64,000 nucleotides of DNA from Aquirufa nivalisilvae (GCF_004307455.1 NZ_SEWX01000003.1:62001-126000); one strand, 5' to 3'; shown: positions 26,678 through 36,550, counted from the stretch's first letter. The notes: generated by a model from the letters alone, not told the origin. Translations and numbers: made by a program.

Positions 26678-28996
26678 ATGAGAATTAAATCCATTCGCTT
26701 CTTTTTATTTTCTGCTGCTTTAGGGATTTTGGCCTATACAAGTTGGCGATGTACCAGTACCTTGGCCGATGATACACGTATGCCGGATGTCATCGATTAT
26801 AACTACCACATCAGACCTATCTTGTCGGATCGATGCTTTAAATGCCACGGACCTGATGCCAATAAACGCGAGGCAAATTTACGTTTAGATACCCCAGAAG
26901 GAGCTTATGCTGCTTTCAAAGATAATGCCAAAGCCCATGCCATCGTTCCAGGCAATCCAGAGGCTTCGGAATTAATGGCTAGAATTACGGCTAAAGATAC
27001 TTCGCAGCGAATGCCTCCCATGAAATCTAACTTGACATTAAGTCCTCATGAAATTGAACTTTTAGAAAAGTGGATTGAACAAGGTGCTAAATACAAACCT
27101 CATTGGGCCTTTATTGCTCCCAAATCTCCAGAAATTCCAGAAGCAGATGCTGCATGGGTTCGAAACCCCATTGATCATTTTACTTATGCTAAAATGAAAG
27201 AGAAAGGGCTTAGCCCAAGTGATGAGGCCGACAAAGAGCGTCTTCTAAAACGGGTTTGTTTTGACTTAACTGGTCTTCCTCCTAGTTTGGAAATGCAAGA
27301 CCGCTTTTTGAAAGATGCCAGTCCTAAAGCCTATGAAAAGATAGTTGATGAATTATTAGCCAATAAACATTACGGTGAAAAAATGGCCACCTATTGGTTA
27401 GATGTGGCTCGTTATGCAGATTCGCATGGATATCAAGATGATGGATTAAGGACTATGTGGCCTTGGCGAGATTGGGTTATTCATGCTTTTAATTCCAATT
27501 ATTCGTATGCTAAATTTCTGACTTGGCAACTGGCAGGGGATTTAATTCCAAATGCCACCAAGGAAATGCTATTAGCCACTGGTTTTAATCGAAACCATAA
27601 AATCACGCAAGAGGGTGGGGTTATTGATGAAGAGTATCGGGTGGAATATGTCAATGATCGAACCAGCACTTTTGGTAAAGCATTTTTGGCACTAACGTTT
27701 GAGTGCTCTAAATGTCATGATCATAAGTATGATCCCATTTCCCAAAAGGACTATTACAGTACTTTTGCCTTTTTCAATCAGGTTCCTGAAAAAGGACTTT
27801 TTGGGACAATCGATGCCTCTTTTGCTGATCCTCCTAATATCAAAATTACGAGCCAAGAAGTGTCTTCTATTTTGAAATTTATCAATAAACGAGATACAGC
27901 AGCAGTAGAAGTCATGGTGATGAAGGACTCCAGCAATTGGCGACCAACCTATGTACTTAACCGAGGAAATTACGATGCCCATGGTGAACCAGTTGGTGTA
28001 GGTATATCCAAAAGCATTTTACCCTTTTCGCCGCAAAAATATGGAAAGAACCGTTTAGGTCTAGCCAAATGGTTGGTTGATGATCAAAACCCGCTGACTT
28101 CTCGAGTATTTGTCAATCGGGTATGGTTTCAGTTTTTTGGAAGAGGGATAGTTAAAACATTGGGAGACTTTGGTATGCAAGGGGAATTACCGACTCATCC
28201 TGAATTATTGGATTGGTTGGCCGTTGATTTTAAGTCGCACCACTGGAATATCAAGCGTTTAGTAAAGCAGATTGTGACATCCGCTACCTATCGGCAATCT
28301 TCTAGCATTACATCCGCACATTTAAAAGTGGATCCTGATAATGTTTACTTATCCCATGCACCACGTTTACGTATTCCAGCGGAAAATGTGCGCGACCATG
28401 TATTAGCGAGTGCGGATATTTTAAATCCTGAAATCGGAGGACCAAGTATTAAGCCCTATCAACCCAAAGGGATTTGGGAAGTGGCTTCCTCAGGACGGGG
28501 TTCATTGATGACTTATGTACAAGATCACCAGCAAGATTTATACCGTAGAGGCATGTATGTTTTTATCAAACGTACCGTGCCGCCACCTTCCATGTTGATT
28601 TTTGATGCCAGTAATCGGGATCAATGTGAAGTACAACGTGGCAGGACCAATACTCCTTTGCAGGCCTTGGTAATGATGAATGATCCTCATGTTTCAGAAA
28701 GTTCGAGAGTTTTAGCATCAACTATGGCCAAGCTGAAACTTCCTGTGGATGAAGTATTGAGTCAGGTCTTTCGGAAAATTGTTTGTAGAACGCCTCAAGC
28801 GAAAGAGTTGGCTATTTTGAAGAAATACTTAGAAGCAGAGCAATTGGAATTTCAACGGCAGCCAAAAAAAATCAGGCAATTGATGAAAGTTGGAGAATAT
28901 CAAAAGAATCAAGCATTGGATAATGCATTTACTGCTGCTTTGATGCAAACGATTCAGATGATTTACAATATGGAAGAAACGTTAATGCGGGTGTAA
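26678..28996 (+). CDS. PSCyt1-DUF1549-DUF1553 protein (planctomycete-type cytochrome c)
   Basis: A 772-residue exported protein with an N-terminal hydrophobic segment. Domain order is PSCyt1 haem domain (C53-F-K-C56-H57, about 40-135), DUF1549/PSCyt2 (about 160-360), a short bridge, and DUF1553/PSD1 (about 450-740). A second CxxCH, C343-S-K-C346-H347, lies at the end of DUF1549, as is usual for the family. Typical members are near 1000 residues; this one lacks the long middle insert. The start at ATG 26678 is chosen over a TTG at 26657. In Planctomycetes this protein is paired with DUF1501 next to sulfatases and glycan enzymes, and the same pairing is kept here. Enzymatic role unknown. Confidence 0.88.
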   Translation: MRIKSIRFFLFSAALGILAYTSWRCTSTLADDTRMPDVIDYNYHIRPILSDRCFKCHGPDANKREANLRLDTPEGAYAAFKDNAKAHAIVPGNPEASELMARITAKDTSQRMPPMKSNLTLSPHEIELLEKWIEQGAKYKPHWAFIAPKSPEIPEADAAWVRNPIDHFTYAKMKEKGLSPSDEADKERLLKRVCFDLTGLPPSLEMQDRFLKDASPKAYEKIVDELLANKHYGEKMATYWLDVARYADSHGYQDDGLRTMWPWRDWVIHAFNSNYSYAKFLTWQLAGDLIPNATKEMLLATGFNRNHKITQEGGVIDEEYRVEYVNDRTSTFGKAFLALTFECSKCHDHKYDPISQKDYYSTFAFFNQVPEKGLFGTIDASFADPPNIKITSQEVSSILKFINKRDTAAVEVMVMKDSSNWRPTYVLNRGNYDAHGEPVGVGISKSILPFSPQKYGKNRLGLAKWLVDDQNPLTSRVFVNRVWFQFFGRGIVKTLGDFGMQGELPTHPELLDWLAVDFKSHHWNIKRLVKQIVTSATYRQSSSITSAHLKVDPDNVYLSHAPRLRIPAENVRDHVLASADILNPEIGGPSIKPYQPKGIWEVASSGRGSLMTYVQDHQQDLYRRGMYVFIKRTVPPPSMLIFDASNRDQCEVQRGRTNTPLQALVMMNDPHVSESSRVLASTMAKLKLPVDEVLSQVFRKIVCRTPQAKELAILKKYLEAEQLEFQRQPKKIRQLMKVGEYQKNQALDNAFTAALMQTIQMIYNMEETLMRV

Positions 28997-29008
28997 ACCT
29001 TTTCATCT

Positions 29009-30463
29009 ATGGAAAACGAGTTTTTTAAAAATAGACTGAATATTACCAGAAGGCACTTTTTTGGGAAAGCCGCTGCGGGAATTGGAGGACTAGCATTAGG
29101 ATCACTATTAATTCCCAAAATTTGGAAGGGAGACGGAACCGATGTTTCTTCTAGCCCATTAGGCTTAGCTCAATATGCACCTAAGGCGAAGAGAATCATT
29201 TATTTATGTCAAAATGGAGCTCCATCCCAATATGAAACGTTTGATTATAAACCCTTACTGACCAAAATGATGGGGCAGGATTTACCTGAGTCCATTCGTG
29301 GAGGGCAACGCTTAACGGGTATGACGGCCAGTCAAACCAAGTTCCCCTTGATGGGTTCTTATTATAATTTCCGTCAACATGGACAATCAGGCGCCTATAT
29401 CAGTGATTTATTACCCAACATAGCCAAGATTGCGGATGATATTTGCATCGTTCGGACGATGAATACCGATGCGATCAACCATGATCCTGCTCTAACTTTT
29501 CTACAAACGGGTGCTCAAGTAGGCAATAGGCCAAGTATGGGAGCTTGGATGAGCTATGGCTTAGGTAGTGAGAATAAAAATTTACCTGCTTTCTGTGTGT
29601 TACTTTCTCGAGGAAGGGGAAATGGTCAAGGGGTTTATTCCAAACTCTGGACCAATGGTTTTTTGGATTCTACTCATCAGGGTGTGGTATTTAGTTCCAG
29701 TGAAGACCCCATTTTATACTTAAATGATGCCGAAGGAATTGATAAGCAAGATCGTCGAAGAATGTTGGATCATTTAGCCGAATTGAATCAATTAGGATTT
29801 GATGAAAGCGGAGATCCTGAAATTCAAGCAAAAGTCCAACAGTATGAAATGGCCTACCGCATGCAAACAGCGGTGCCCGAATTGACTGATTTATCCAAAG
29901 AGCCAGATCACATCATCAAGATGTATGGCCCAGATTGTCTGGTACCGGGTACTTATGCGGCTAATGCTTTATTGGCTAGGAAGTTATCAGAATCAGGAGT
30001 GCGTTTTGTTCAATTATACCATCAAGGTTGGGATTCACATGGAAATTTGCCGAATGAAATGGGTATGCAAGCACAAGATGTAGACCGTGCTTCGGCTGCT
30101 TTGATTACAGATTTAAAACAAAGAGGTCTTCTCGATGAAACCTTGGTGATTTGGGGCGGTGAATTTGGTCGGACTAACTATTGTCAAGGTAATTTTACTC
30201 CAGATAATTATGGTCGAGATCATCACCCAAGAGCATATAGTATTTTTATGGCAGGCGGAGGCACCAAGCCAGGCACCGTATATGGTGAAACAGATGAATT
30301 TGGTTACAATGTGGCCAAAGATCCTGTGAATATCCATGATTTTCATGCCACGGTTTTGCACCTGATGGGAATAAACCATGAGCAATTAACTTATAAACAT
30401 TTGGGAAGAAGATACCGATTAACCGATGTTTCGGGTAATGTTATCCCAGGACTTTTGGCATAA
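29009..30463 (+). CDS. DUF1501 family protein
   Basis: A 484-residue protein with a Tat signal (TRRHFFGKAAAGIGGLALG near residues 13-31). The body belongs to DUF1501, distantly related to alkaline phosphatase/sulfatase folds: YLCQNGAPSQYETFDYKP near the start, YHQGWDSHGNLP, LVIWGGEFGRTNYCQGN and GRDHHPRAYSIFMAGGG towards the end, with conserved Asp and His residues that look metal-binding. It follows the DUF1553 gene by 12 bases, the standard genetic pairing. Export is through Tat, so it probably folds with a cofactor before leaving the cytoplasm. Substrate unknown. Confidence 0.9.
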   Translation: MENEFFKNRLNITRRHFFGKAAAGIGGLALGSLLIPKIWKGDGTDVSSSPLGLAQYAPKAKRIIYLCQNGAPSQYETFDYKPLLTKMMGQDLPESIRGGQRLTGMTASQTKFPLMGSYYNFRQHGQSGAYISDLLPNIAKIADDICIVRTMNTDAINHDPALTFLQTGAQVGNRPSMGAWMSYGLGSENKNLPAFCVLLSRGRGNGQGVYSKLWTNGFLDSTHQGVVFSSSEDPILYLNDAEGIDKQDRRRMLDHLAELNQLGFDESGDPEIQAKVQQYEMAYRMQTAVPELTDLSKEPDHIIKMYGPDCLVPGTYAANALLARKLSESGVRFVQLYHQGWDSHGNLPNEMGMQAQDVDRASAALITDLKQRGLLDETLVIWGGEFGRTNYCQGNFTPDNYGRDHHPRAYSIFMAGGGTKPGTVYGETDEFGYNVAKDPVNIHDFHATVLHLMGINHEQLTYKHLGRRYRLTDVSGNVIPGLLA

Positions 30464-30468
30464 ATGGG

Positions 30469-32652
30469 ATGAATAAAGAACAATTATCTTCTTGGTATAG
30501 CATCTTGTTAAGTGGCTTGATTTTCCTCCATGCTTTGTTGCTTTTTCTGCTTTTTTGGCAAGACCAAGTGAATTTACCTTGGGCATTTCAAGTCACAGGT
30601 CGGCTTCATCCTTTGATTTTACACTTGCCCATAGGAATGGGGGTATTACTTCCTTTTGTTCACCTGCTGCGGAGGCCATTGGGCGAGCATGCATTTTACC
30701 TCTCTTTTCGTTTTGTCCTTTACCTAACGGCCTTTGGTTCAGCACTCACAGCCTTATTGGGCTTCTTTTTGTCTCAAGAATCCGGATTCGAACCAGAGCT
30801 TTTGGTATTTCACCAATGGGCAGGATTAGCCGTGTCTTGGTTTTATTTTCTTCAATTGATCCTTTTTGATCGTTTGATGCTCAATCCCCAACAAGCTTTA
30901 ATAGCTTCGATATTAGGTGTGATTTTGTTGAGTTTGGCAGGTCATGGCGGAGCCAATATCACACATGGAGAAAATTATTTAACCGAATTGTTGCAAAGAG
31001 AAACGGAAGTAAAAGCGCCTACTGGAGAATCGAAATTATTCGAAGGGGCGATCCAACCTATATTGGAGAAAAAGTGTGTTTCCTGTCATAATGATCAAAA
31101 GACGAAGGGTCAACTTAATATGAGTTCGGTTGCCAAGATGCTGCAAGGCGGAAAGCATGGTGATCTTTGGAAAGCGGGAGACGTGTCGAATAGCTTATTC
31201 TTAAAGCGGGCTCATTTGCCTTTGGAACATAAAGAACACATGCCACCCAAGGGTAAAAGTCAATTGACGCCCAATGAGATTTTGTTATTAGAAGCTTGGG
31301 TGAAGGATGGAGCCTCCTTAGATAAAAAAATCAAAGCTTATGCTCCAGCTTCACAGGTTGCCAAAATGGTTTCTACCCTATTTGTTTCACCGACCAAATT
31401 GGAAATTCCGAAAAGAGAATATCCCTTTTCGGCAGCCAGCGATGCAGATATTGAGGCGGTGAATAGTCCATTTTGTTCAGTTTATCCCATGTCCAGCGAT
31501 GCCCCAGCCTTGCAAGCTGATTTTTATGTGGCGAAACGCTTTGAACTAAAGACCCTAGAGAATTTGTCTAAAGTAGCAGATCAAGTAGTTGGAATCAATT
31601 TAGCCAAAATGCCTATCCAGGATGAGAATCTGAATATTTTGGCTCAGTTTGGTAATTTAGAAAAGCTGAATTTGAATTTTACCGAGATTCAAGGAGCTAA
31701 TTTGAAAGCATTGCTAGCTAATAAAAAACTGATATCATTATCGCTTTCTGGTACTAAAATATCGGCCAGTCAATTGCAACCTTTGATTACCCAATTACCT
31801 CAATTAAAAGAAGTCTTCCTTTGGAATACGAGTATCCCATTAGAACAAATAGCCAGTTGGAAAAAGACTTATCCTAAGATTCATTGGGAGCAGGGATTTG
31901 TACCAACGGAGGAAAAGTTGATGATTAATCCACCCATTTTAGTGAATGAGAATTTCTTTCTAGGCCCTCAAGAAAGGGTGAATTTTAAGCATACCATTAA
32001 AGGGACTACCATCCATTATACTTTGGATAAAGAGCAAGAACCTGATTCCTTGGGGACATTAATTACCCATGGACCCATTGATATTCCTGCCTTTACGGTG
32101 GTGAAAGCTTTAGCCACTAAACCAGGTTGGTTGGCCAGTAAAGTGGTGAAAAACACGTTTTACAAATATCAATTTGTGCCAGATAGCGTCTATTTATTGA
32201 CTCAAAATGAAGCTAAATGGCAAGCCAAAGGTGCAAGGACTTTGAAAGATTTGGTTCAAGGGAAAAGAGATATTAGGGGAATAGCCAATGAAACGTGGAT
32301 AGGATTTCAGCAACAAGATGCTGATGCCTTATTTGAATTTAAACAAGCTAAGGCTGTGAAAGGTATTACCGTGAGTTATTTACGAAAACAAGATTCCAAT
32401 ATTTTTCCTCCACTTGAAATAGAAATTTGGGCTGGAAACTCAGCCAAAGCTTTGAAAAAACTGGCCTCTGTGAAACCTGAACAGCCAGAAGAGAATGGAG
32501 GATATTCCCCTCAAGCGATCAATATACCATTGCCTGCAGGTAGTTTTACTCATTACCGCATGCTGGCTAAACGTATTAAAAGATTCCCAGCCTATGTGAA
32601 AGACAAAACTAATCCTGCCATTATTAAGCTGGATGAGGTATTGTTTTACTAA
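30469..32652 (+). CDS. Multidomain membrane cytochrome with LRR-like, chitobiase-C-like and discoidin-like parts
   Basis: A 727-residue fusion. Residues about 10-165 hold four or five transmembrane helices (DUF2231-like). A PSCyt1-type haem domain follows (C203-V-S-C206-H207, about 190-290). Residues about 370-465 form leucine-rich-repeat-like strands (LEKLNLNFTEIQGANLKALL, LISLSLSGTKISASQL). Residues about 495-565 resemble the chitobiase/hexosaminidase C-terminal Ig-like domain (TIHYTLDKEQEPDSLG, PAFTVVKALATKPGW). The last 150 residues look like an F5/8 type C (discoidin) carbohydrate-binding fold. It begins 5 bases after DUF1501. It could anchor the exported redox and glycan proteins at the inner membrane; that is inference. 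Confidence 0.75.
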   Translation: MNKEQLSSWYSILLSGLIFLHALLLFLLFWQDQVNLPWAFQVTGRLHPLILHLPIGMGVLLPFVHLLRRPLGEHAFYLSFRFVLYLTAFGSALTALLGFFLSQESGFEPELLVFHQWAGLAVSWFYFLQLILFDRLMLNPQQALIASILGVILLSLAGHGGANITHGENYLTELLQRETEVKAPTGESKLFEGAIQPILEKKCVSCHNDQKTKGQLNMSSVAKMLQGGKHGDLWKAGDVSNSLFLKRAHLPLEHKEHMPPKGKSQLTPNEILLLEAWVKDGASLDKKIKAYAPASQVAKMVSTLFVSPTKLEIPKREYPFSAASDADIEAVNSPFCSVYPMSSDAPALQADFYVAKRFELKTLENLSKVADQVVGINLAKMPIQDENLNILAQFGNLEKLNLNFTEIQGANLKALLANKKLISLSLSGTKISASQLQPLITQLPQLKEVFLWNTSIPLEQIASWKKTYPKIHWEQGFVPTEEKLMINPPILVNENFFLGPQERVNFKHTIKGTTIHYTLDKEQEPDSLGTLITHGPIDIPAFTVVKALATKPGWLASKVVKNTFYKYQFVPDSVYLLTQNEAKWQAKGARTLKDLVQGKRDIRGIANETWIGFQQQDADALFEFKQAKAVKGITVSYLRKQDSNIFPPLEIEIWAGNSAKALKKLASVKPEQPEENGGYSPQAINIPLPAGSFTHYRMLAKRIKRFPAYVKDKTNPAIIKLDEVLFY

Positions 32653-32673
32653 ATTGCTTTTAAACCTAAACCT

Positions 32674-33981
32674 ATGACTAACCGAAGAAAATTTGTACAA
32701 TCCCTAGGCCTGATGACCAGTGCCTTTTCTGCTTCTAGTTTATTTCAGCAAGCGCATGCGGCTGATTTTAATAAGATGTTAGAAACTAAGCAGCATTTGT
32801 CGCCAGCTCAACTGGCCGAAGATGAAGATTTTTGGGCCTTTGTACAGCAAGGTTATACAACCAGTCCCAACATCATCAATTTAAATAATGGAGGCGTGAG
32901 TCCTAGTCCTCGAATCGTGCAAGAAGCCGTTGAACGCTACAATAAGTTATCGAATGAAGGCCCTTCTTATTTCATGTGGCGGGTTTTGGATCAAGGAAGA
33001 GAGCCTTTGCGAGAGAAATTAGCCGAATTGGCTGGTTGTGATAAGGAAGAAATTGCCATCAATCGGAATGCAACGGAAGCGTTGAATACGGTCATTTTTG
33101 GTATCGATTTCAAAGCAGGAGATGAAATCATTGGAACCAAGCAAGATTATCCTAATATGATCAATGCATGGCGACAAAGAGCTTTGCGTGACGGGATAGT
33201 TTATACCCAGTTGAGCTTCAATTTCCCTATTGAAAATGATGCTCAGATTGTGGATGCGTTTGAAAAGGCGATCACTCCGAAAACGAAGTTGTTGCACGTT
33301 ACGCATATCATTAATTGGGTAGGTCAGATTATGCCAGTGGCAAAAATCTGTGCCATGGCGAAAAAGCATGGTATAGAAGTGTTGGTCGATGGTGCCCATA
33401 CCTTTGGCTTATTGGATTTTAAGATTCCAGATTTAGGTTGTGATTATTTTGGAACCTCACTTCATAAGTTTTTATCAGCTCCTATTGGTTCTGGAATGCT
33501 GTGGATTAAAAAAGATAAAATTGAGAAAATTTGGCCTTTGGTATGTAATGATAAACCACGTGGAACTGATATCCGTAAGTTTGAAACCTTAGGCACCAGA
33601 AGCTTTCCCATTGAACAAGGCATAGGGGAGGCTATTAATTTTCACAATGCGATTGGTTCTAAAAGAAAAGAAGAGCGTATCCGCTATTTGAAAAACTATT
33701 GGACTACACAGGTGAAAGATGTACCAGGAGTAAAGATTCATACCTCTTTTAATTCGGCATATTCTTGTGCCATTGCAGGAGTTAGCATTGATGGCATGAC
33801 CATTGCCGAGTTAGATAGTGCCTTATTTACGAAATATAAAATCCATACGGTAGGTATTGTCTGGGAAAATATCTCTTGTGTGCGCGTTACTCCGCACGTC
33901 TATACCCGACTAAAGGACTTAGACAAAATGGTGCATGCCATTAAAGAGTTAGCAGCCCAAGCAAAAGCCAAGAAATCGTAA
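32674..33981 (+). CDS. Exported aminotransferase class V-fold PLP enzyme
   Basis: A 435-residue PLP enzyme of the class V/isopenicillin N epimerase-like group. The N-terminus NRRKFVQSLGLMTSAFSA is a Tat signal, fitting export of a cofactor-loaded protein. The PLP lysine is K265 in GTSLHKFLSAP, and the cofactor-ring Asp is D239 in VDGAHTFG; NLNNGGVSPSP is the usual N-terminal block. Relatives include cysteine desulfurases, kynureninases and epimerases, so the reaction cannot be named. It sits 21 bases after the multidomain cytochrome gene as the last gene of that operon; an exported PLP enzyme in such a cluster is uncommon. Confidence 0.85.
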   Translation: MTNRRKFVQSLGLMTSAFSASSLFQQAHAADFNKMLETKQHLSPAQLAEDEDFWAFVQQGYTTSPNIINLNNGGVSPSPRIVQEAVERYNKLSNEGPSYFMWRVLDQGREPLREKLAELAGCDKEEIAINRNATEALNTVIFGIDFKAGDEIIGTKQDYPNMINAWRQRALRDGIVYTQLSFNFPIENDAQIVDAFEKAITPKTKLLHVTHIINWVGQIMPVAKICAMAKKHGIEVLVDGAHTFGLLDFKIPDLGCDYFGTSLHKFLSAPIGSGMLWIKKDKIEKIWPLVCNDKPRGTDIRKFETLGTRSFPIEQGIGEAINFHNAIGSKRKEERIRYLKNYWTTQVKDVPGVKIHTSFNSAYSCAIAGVSIDGMTIAELDSALFTKYKIHTVGIVWENISCVRVTPHVYTRLKDLDKMVHAIKELAAQAKAKKS

Positions 33982-34011
33982 TTAAAATGGCTTGAATTAG
34001 CCCAATATTTA

Positions 34012-34039
34012 TTGATTTTAGCCAATTTATATACCTTTG
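34012..34039 (+). promoter_or_regulatory. Bacteroidota-type promoter before the DUF5009 gene
   Basis: TTG (34012-34014) is followed after 17 bases by TACCTTTG (34032-34039), a full match to TTG-N17-TAnnTTTG. The start codon at 34062 lies 23 bases past the -7 box, so the leader is short. Confidence 0.65.
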
Positions 34040-34061
34040 TGAATTATCTAAACCTAATTAT

Positions 34062-35195
34062 ATGACGACCTTACCTAATTTAGATCAAAACAGTTTAAGT
34101 TCCAATCGCCTGTATTCATTAGATGCCCTGCGTGGCTTCGACATGTTTTGGATCATGGGAGCCGATGAAGTTTTTCATACCATGTTCAAGGCCACCGATT
34201 CACCCTTTTGGGGAGTCTTATCGCATCAATTCTCTCATCCAGAATGGCATGGCTTCCGATTCTATGATTTAATTTTCCCACTTTTCTTATTCATGGCTGG
34301 AGTGGCTACGCCCTTTTCATTAGGTAAAGAAATAGAGAAAGGGAAAAACAGAGAGCAACTATTAGTTAAAGTAATCAAACGTGGTCTGATTTTGGCAGCA
34401 TTGGGAGTAGTATATAATAATGGATTGGAGATTAAGCCCATTGAAGAGATTCGCTTTGGTAGTGTGTTGGCTCGTATTGGTCTAGGCTATATGTTTGCTA
34501 ACATCATTTATTTATATACCAAAAAACCAACGATTCAAGCTATTTGGTTTGGAGGTATTTTAGTCTTTTATTACTTATTGTTGAAGTTTAATTCAGCACC
34601 AGGTTTTCCTGCAGGTGATTTAAGTCAAGAGGGGAATTTTGCATCTTATATGGACCGCATCATCATGCCAGGTCGATTATACAAGGGTAACCATGATCCA
34701 GAGGGATTAACCTCTACCATTCCAGCTATTTCTACGGGTTTGTTGGGTATTTTAACCGGGAATTATCTGAAAAACGACCCAAGTGATGGTGTACAAAAGA
34801 CGAAGCGTATGGCCATGTTTGGTGCTTTATTTATTGTATTAGCTTTGATTTGGAATTTCGATTTCCCTATTAATAAAAATCTTTGGTCTAGTTCTTTTGT
34901 CTTAATGGTGGGTGGTATTAGCTTATTGTTATTGTCCTTGTTTTATTACATCATCGATGTGAAAGGCTATCAAAAATGGTCTTTTTTCTTCCGAATCATT
35001 GGAATGAATTCCATTTTGATTTACATGTCAGGGGTCTTTATTGATTGGGAGTATAGCACGGATAGTGTATTCCATTGGTTAGGTCAATTATTGGGAAATC
35101 CATTTAATGCCGTAGCTATGGCCATCTGTTATACAGGTATCAAATGGTACTTCTTGTATTTTATGTACCAGAAAAAAGTATTCCTACGGGTCTAA
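34062..35195 (+). CDS. DUF5009 / heparan-alpha-glucosaminide N-acetyltransferase-like membrane protein
   Basis: A 377-residue polytopic protein with about ten transmembrane helices. The N-terminal block RLYSLDALRGFDMFWIMG and the following FRFYDLIFPLFLFMAGVA with an FPL-type motif are the signatures of the DUF5009/HGSNAT-like acyltransferase family. The human relative acetylates terminal glucosamine of heparan sulfate across the membrane; bacterial members are thought to modify amino sugars, and some lie beside GlcNAc use genes. A GH20 gene and sulfatases elsewhere in the window fit that theme. It has its own promoter after the PLP enzyme gene and is followed 98 bases later by a propeller gene. 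Confidence 0.85.
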   Translation: MTTLPNLDQNSLSSNRLYSLDALRGFDMFWIMGADEVFHTMFKATDSPFWGVLSHQFSHPEWHGFRFYDLIFPLFLFMAGVATPFSLGKEIEKGKNREQLLVKVIKRGLILAALGVVYNNGLEIKPIEEIRFGSVLARIGLGYMFANIIYLYTKKPTIQAIWFGGILVFYYLLLKFNSAPGFPAGDLSQEGNFASYMDRIIMPGRLYKGNHDPEGLTSTIPAISTGLLGILTGNYLKNDPSDGVQKTKRMAMFGALFIVLALIWNFDFPINKNLWSSSFVLMVGGISLLLLSLFYYIIDVKGYQKWSFFFRIIGMNSILIYMSGVFIDWEYSTDSVFHWLGQLLGNPFNAVAMAICYTGIKWYFLYFMYQKKVFLRV

Positions 35196-35293
35196 GGTGT
35201 ATATACGTATAGTTGCTGGTAGGAATTTTAATTGATTTCTGTAAATTGACCATGTATTAAAAATAATTAAATCATTTACCCTCTTCCATTAAA

Positions 35294-36550
35294 ATGAAAA
35301 ACTTTAAAACAAGTATGAGTCAAATTACCTTGGCAGCCTTGGCTCTAGGTATGTTAATGTCGAATAAACCCGCAGCCAAAATGCCTGTGGAAGAGTCGGC
35401 AATCAAGGTGCCAGCAGGATTTAGTACTAAGGTTGTTGCCTCAGGTTTGGGTTCAACACGTCATTTGACCGTAGCAAATAATGGGGATATTTATGCCAAA
35501 TTATCCAAATTTAAAGATGGTAAAGGCATTGTTCATTTGAGAGATACCAATAAGGATGGTGTGGCAGATGAAACGAATTATTTCGGTGATTTTGTGGGTA
35601 CTGGTATCCAAATTTATAATGGTTTTTTATATGCTTCCTCCAATTCGGGAGTTAATCGTTTTAAGATGAACGATAAATTAGAAGTGGTAGATAAGGAGCA
35701 TTATGAAAATATTGTCAGTGGTTTAATCGACAAAGGTCGTGACAATGCTAAGCCATTTGTTTTTGACAAACAGTCCAATATGTATGTAACCATTGGTTCT
35801 TGGAACGATGCTTGTCGTGTGCCAGGAACAGGTCAAGGCATGGTTCCTTGTACGGTTTTGGATTCAGCAGGAGGTATCTGGAAGTATAAAGCGGATAAAT
35901 TAGGCCAGAAATTTCAAGATGGAAAACGTTATATCACTGGATTGAAAAATGCAGTAGGTATTACTTGGAATACTAAGACTAACAGCTTATTTGCTACATC
36001 ACATGGTCGTGGATTTTTCCATGATTTTTATCCTCAATATTATACACCCAAACAAAGTGCTGAGATTCCAGCGGAGTGTTTATATGAAATTCATGAAGGT
36101 GATGATGGAGGTTGGCCAATCATTTATTATGATCAATTTCAAAATAAGAAAATCTTAGCTCCTGAATACGGTGGAGATGGTAAAAAGACCGCTGGAGAAA
36201 AAGCGATAAACCCTAAAGTAGCTTTTCCTGCTCACTTAGGTCCAAACGATGTTTTGTTTTATACTGGAAATCAGTTTCCAGCAAAATATAAAAATGGAGC
36301 ATTTGTAGCCTTTCATGGCCAAAACTCTGAATTGAAAAAGGGATATTTTGTAGCTTTTGTACCATTTGTGAATAATAAGCCATCAGGTAAATGGGAAATC
36401 TTTGCTGATAATTTTTCAGGTATTGATTTGGCGAAACCAACAGGCCCAATTCAACACCGTCCATGTGGCTTAGCGCAAGGTCCAGATGGTTCATTGTATG
36501 TAGCTGATGATTTGGGAGGAACAATCTTCAAAATCAGTTATAAAAAATAG
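35294..36550 (+). CDS. Secreted PQQ-dependent dehydrogenase-like beta-propeller
   Basis: A 418-residue exported protein (hydrophobic signal about residues 8-23). The rest is a propeller of the sorbosone/glucose dehydrogenase superfamily: VPAGFSTKVVASGLGSTRHL at the start, VHLRDTNKDGVADE, FVFDKQSNMYVTIGS, GITWNTKTNSLFATSHGRG, EIHEGDDGGWPIIYYDQF and QHRPCGLAQGPDGSLYVADD at the end. Unlike the proteins at 2815 and 24120 it has no fused haem domain. It may oxidise a sugar in the periplasm or only bind one. An intrinsic terminator follows the stop codon. Confidence 0.8.
   Translation: MKNFKTSMSQITLAALALGMLMSNKPAAKMPVEESAIKVPAGFSTKVVASGLGSTRHLTVANNGDIYAKLSKFKDGKGIVHLRDTNKDGVADETNYFGDFVGTGIQIYNGFLYASSNSGVNRFKMNDKLEVVDKEHYENIVSGLIDKGRDNAKPFVFDKQSNMYVTIGSWNDACRVPGTGQGMVPCTVLDSAGGIWKYKADKLGQKFQDGKRYITGLKNAVGITWNTKTNSLFATSHGRGFFHDFYPQYYTPKQSAEIPAECLYEIHEGDDGGWPIIYYDQFQNKKILAPEYGGDGKKTAGEKAINPKVAFPAHLGPNDVLFYTGNQFPAKYKNGAFVAFHGQNSELKKGYFVAFVPFVNNKPSGKWEIFADNFSGIDLAKPTGPIQHRPCGLAQGPDGSLYVADDLGGTIFKISYKK

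Noticed and set aside
30555-30869. Plus-strand alternate-frame ORF of 104 codons inside the multidomain cytochrome gene
   Set aside because: It lies in another frame of a well-supported gene and has no recognisable content.
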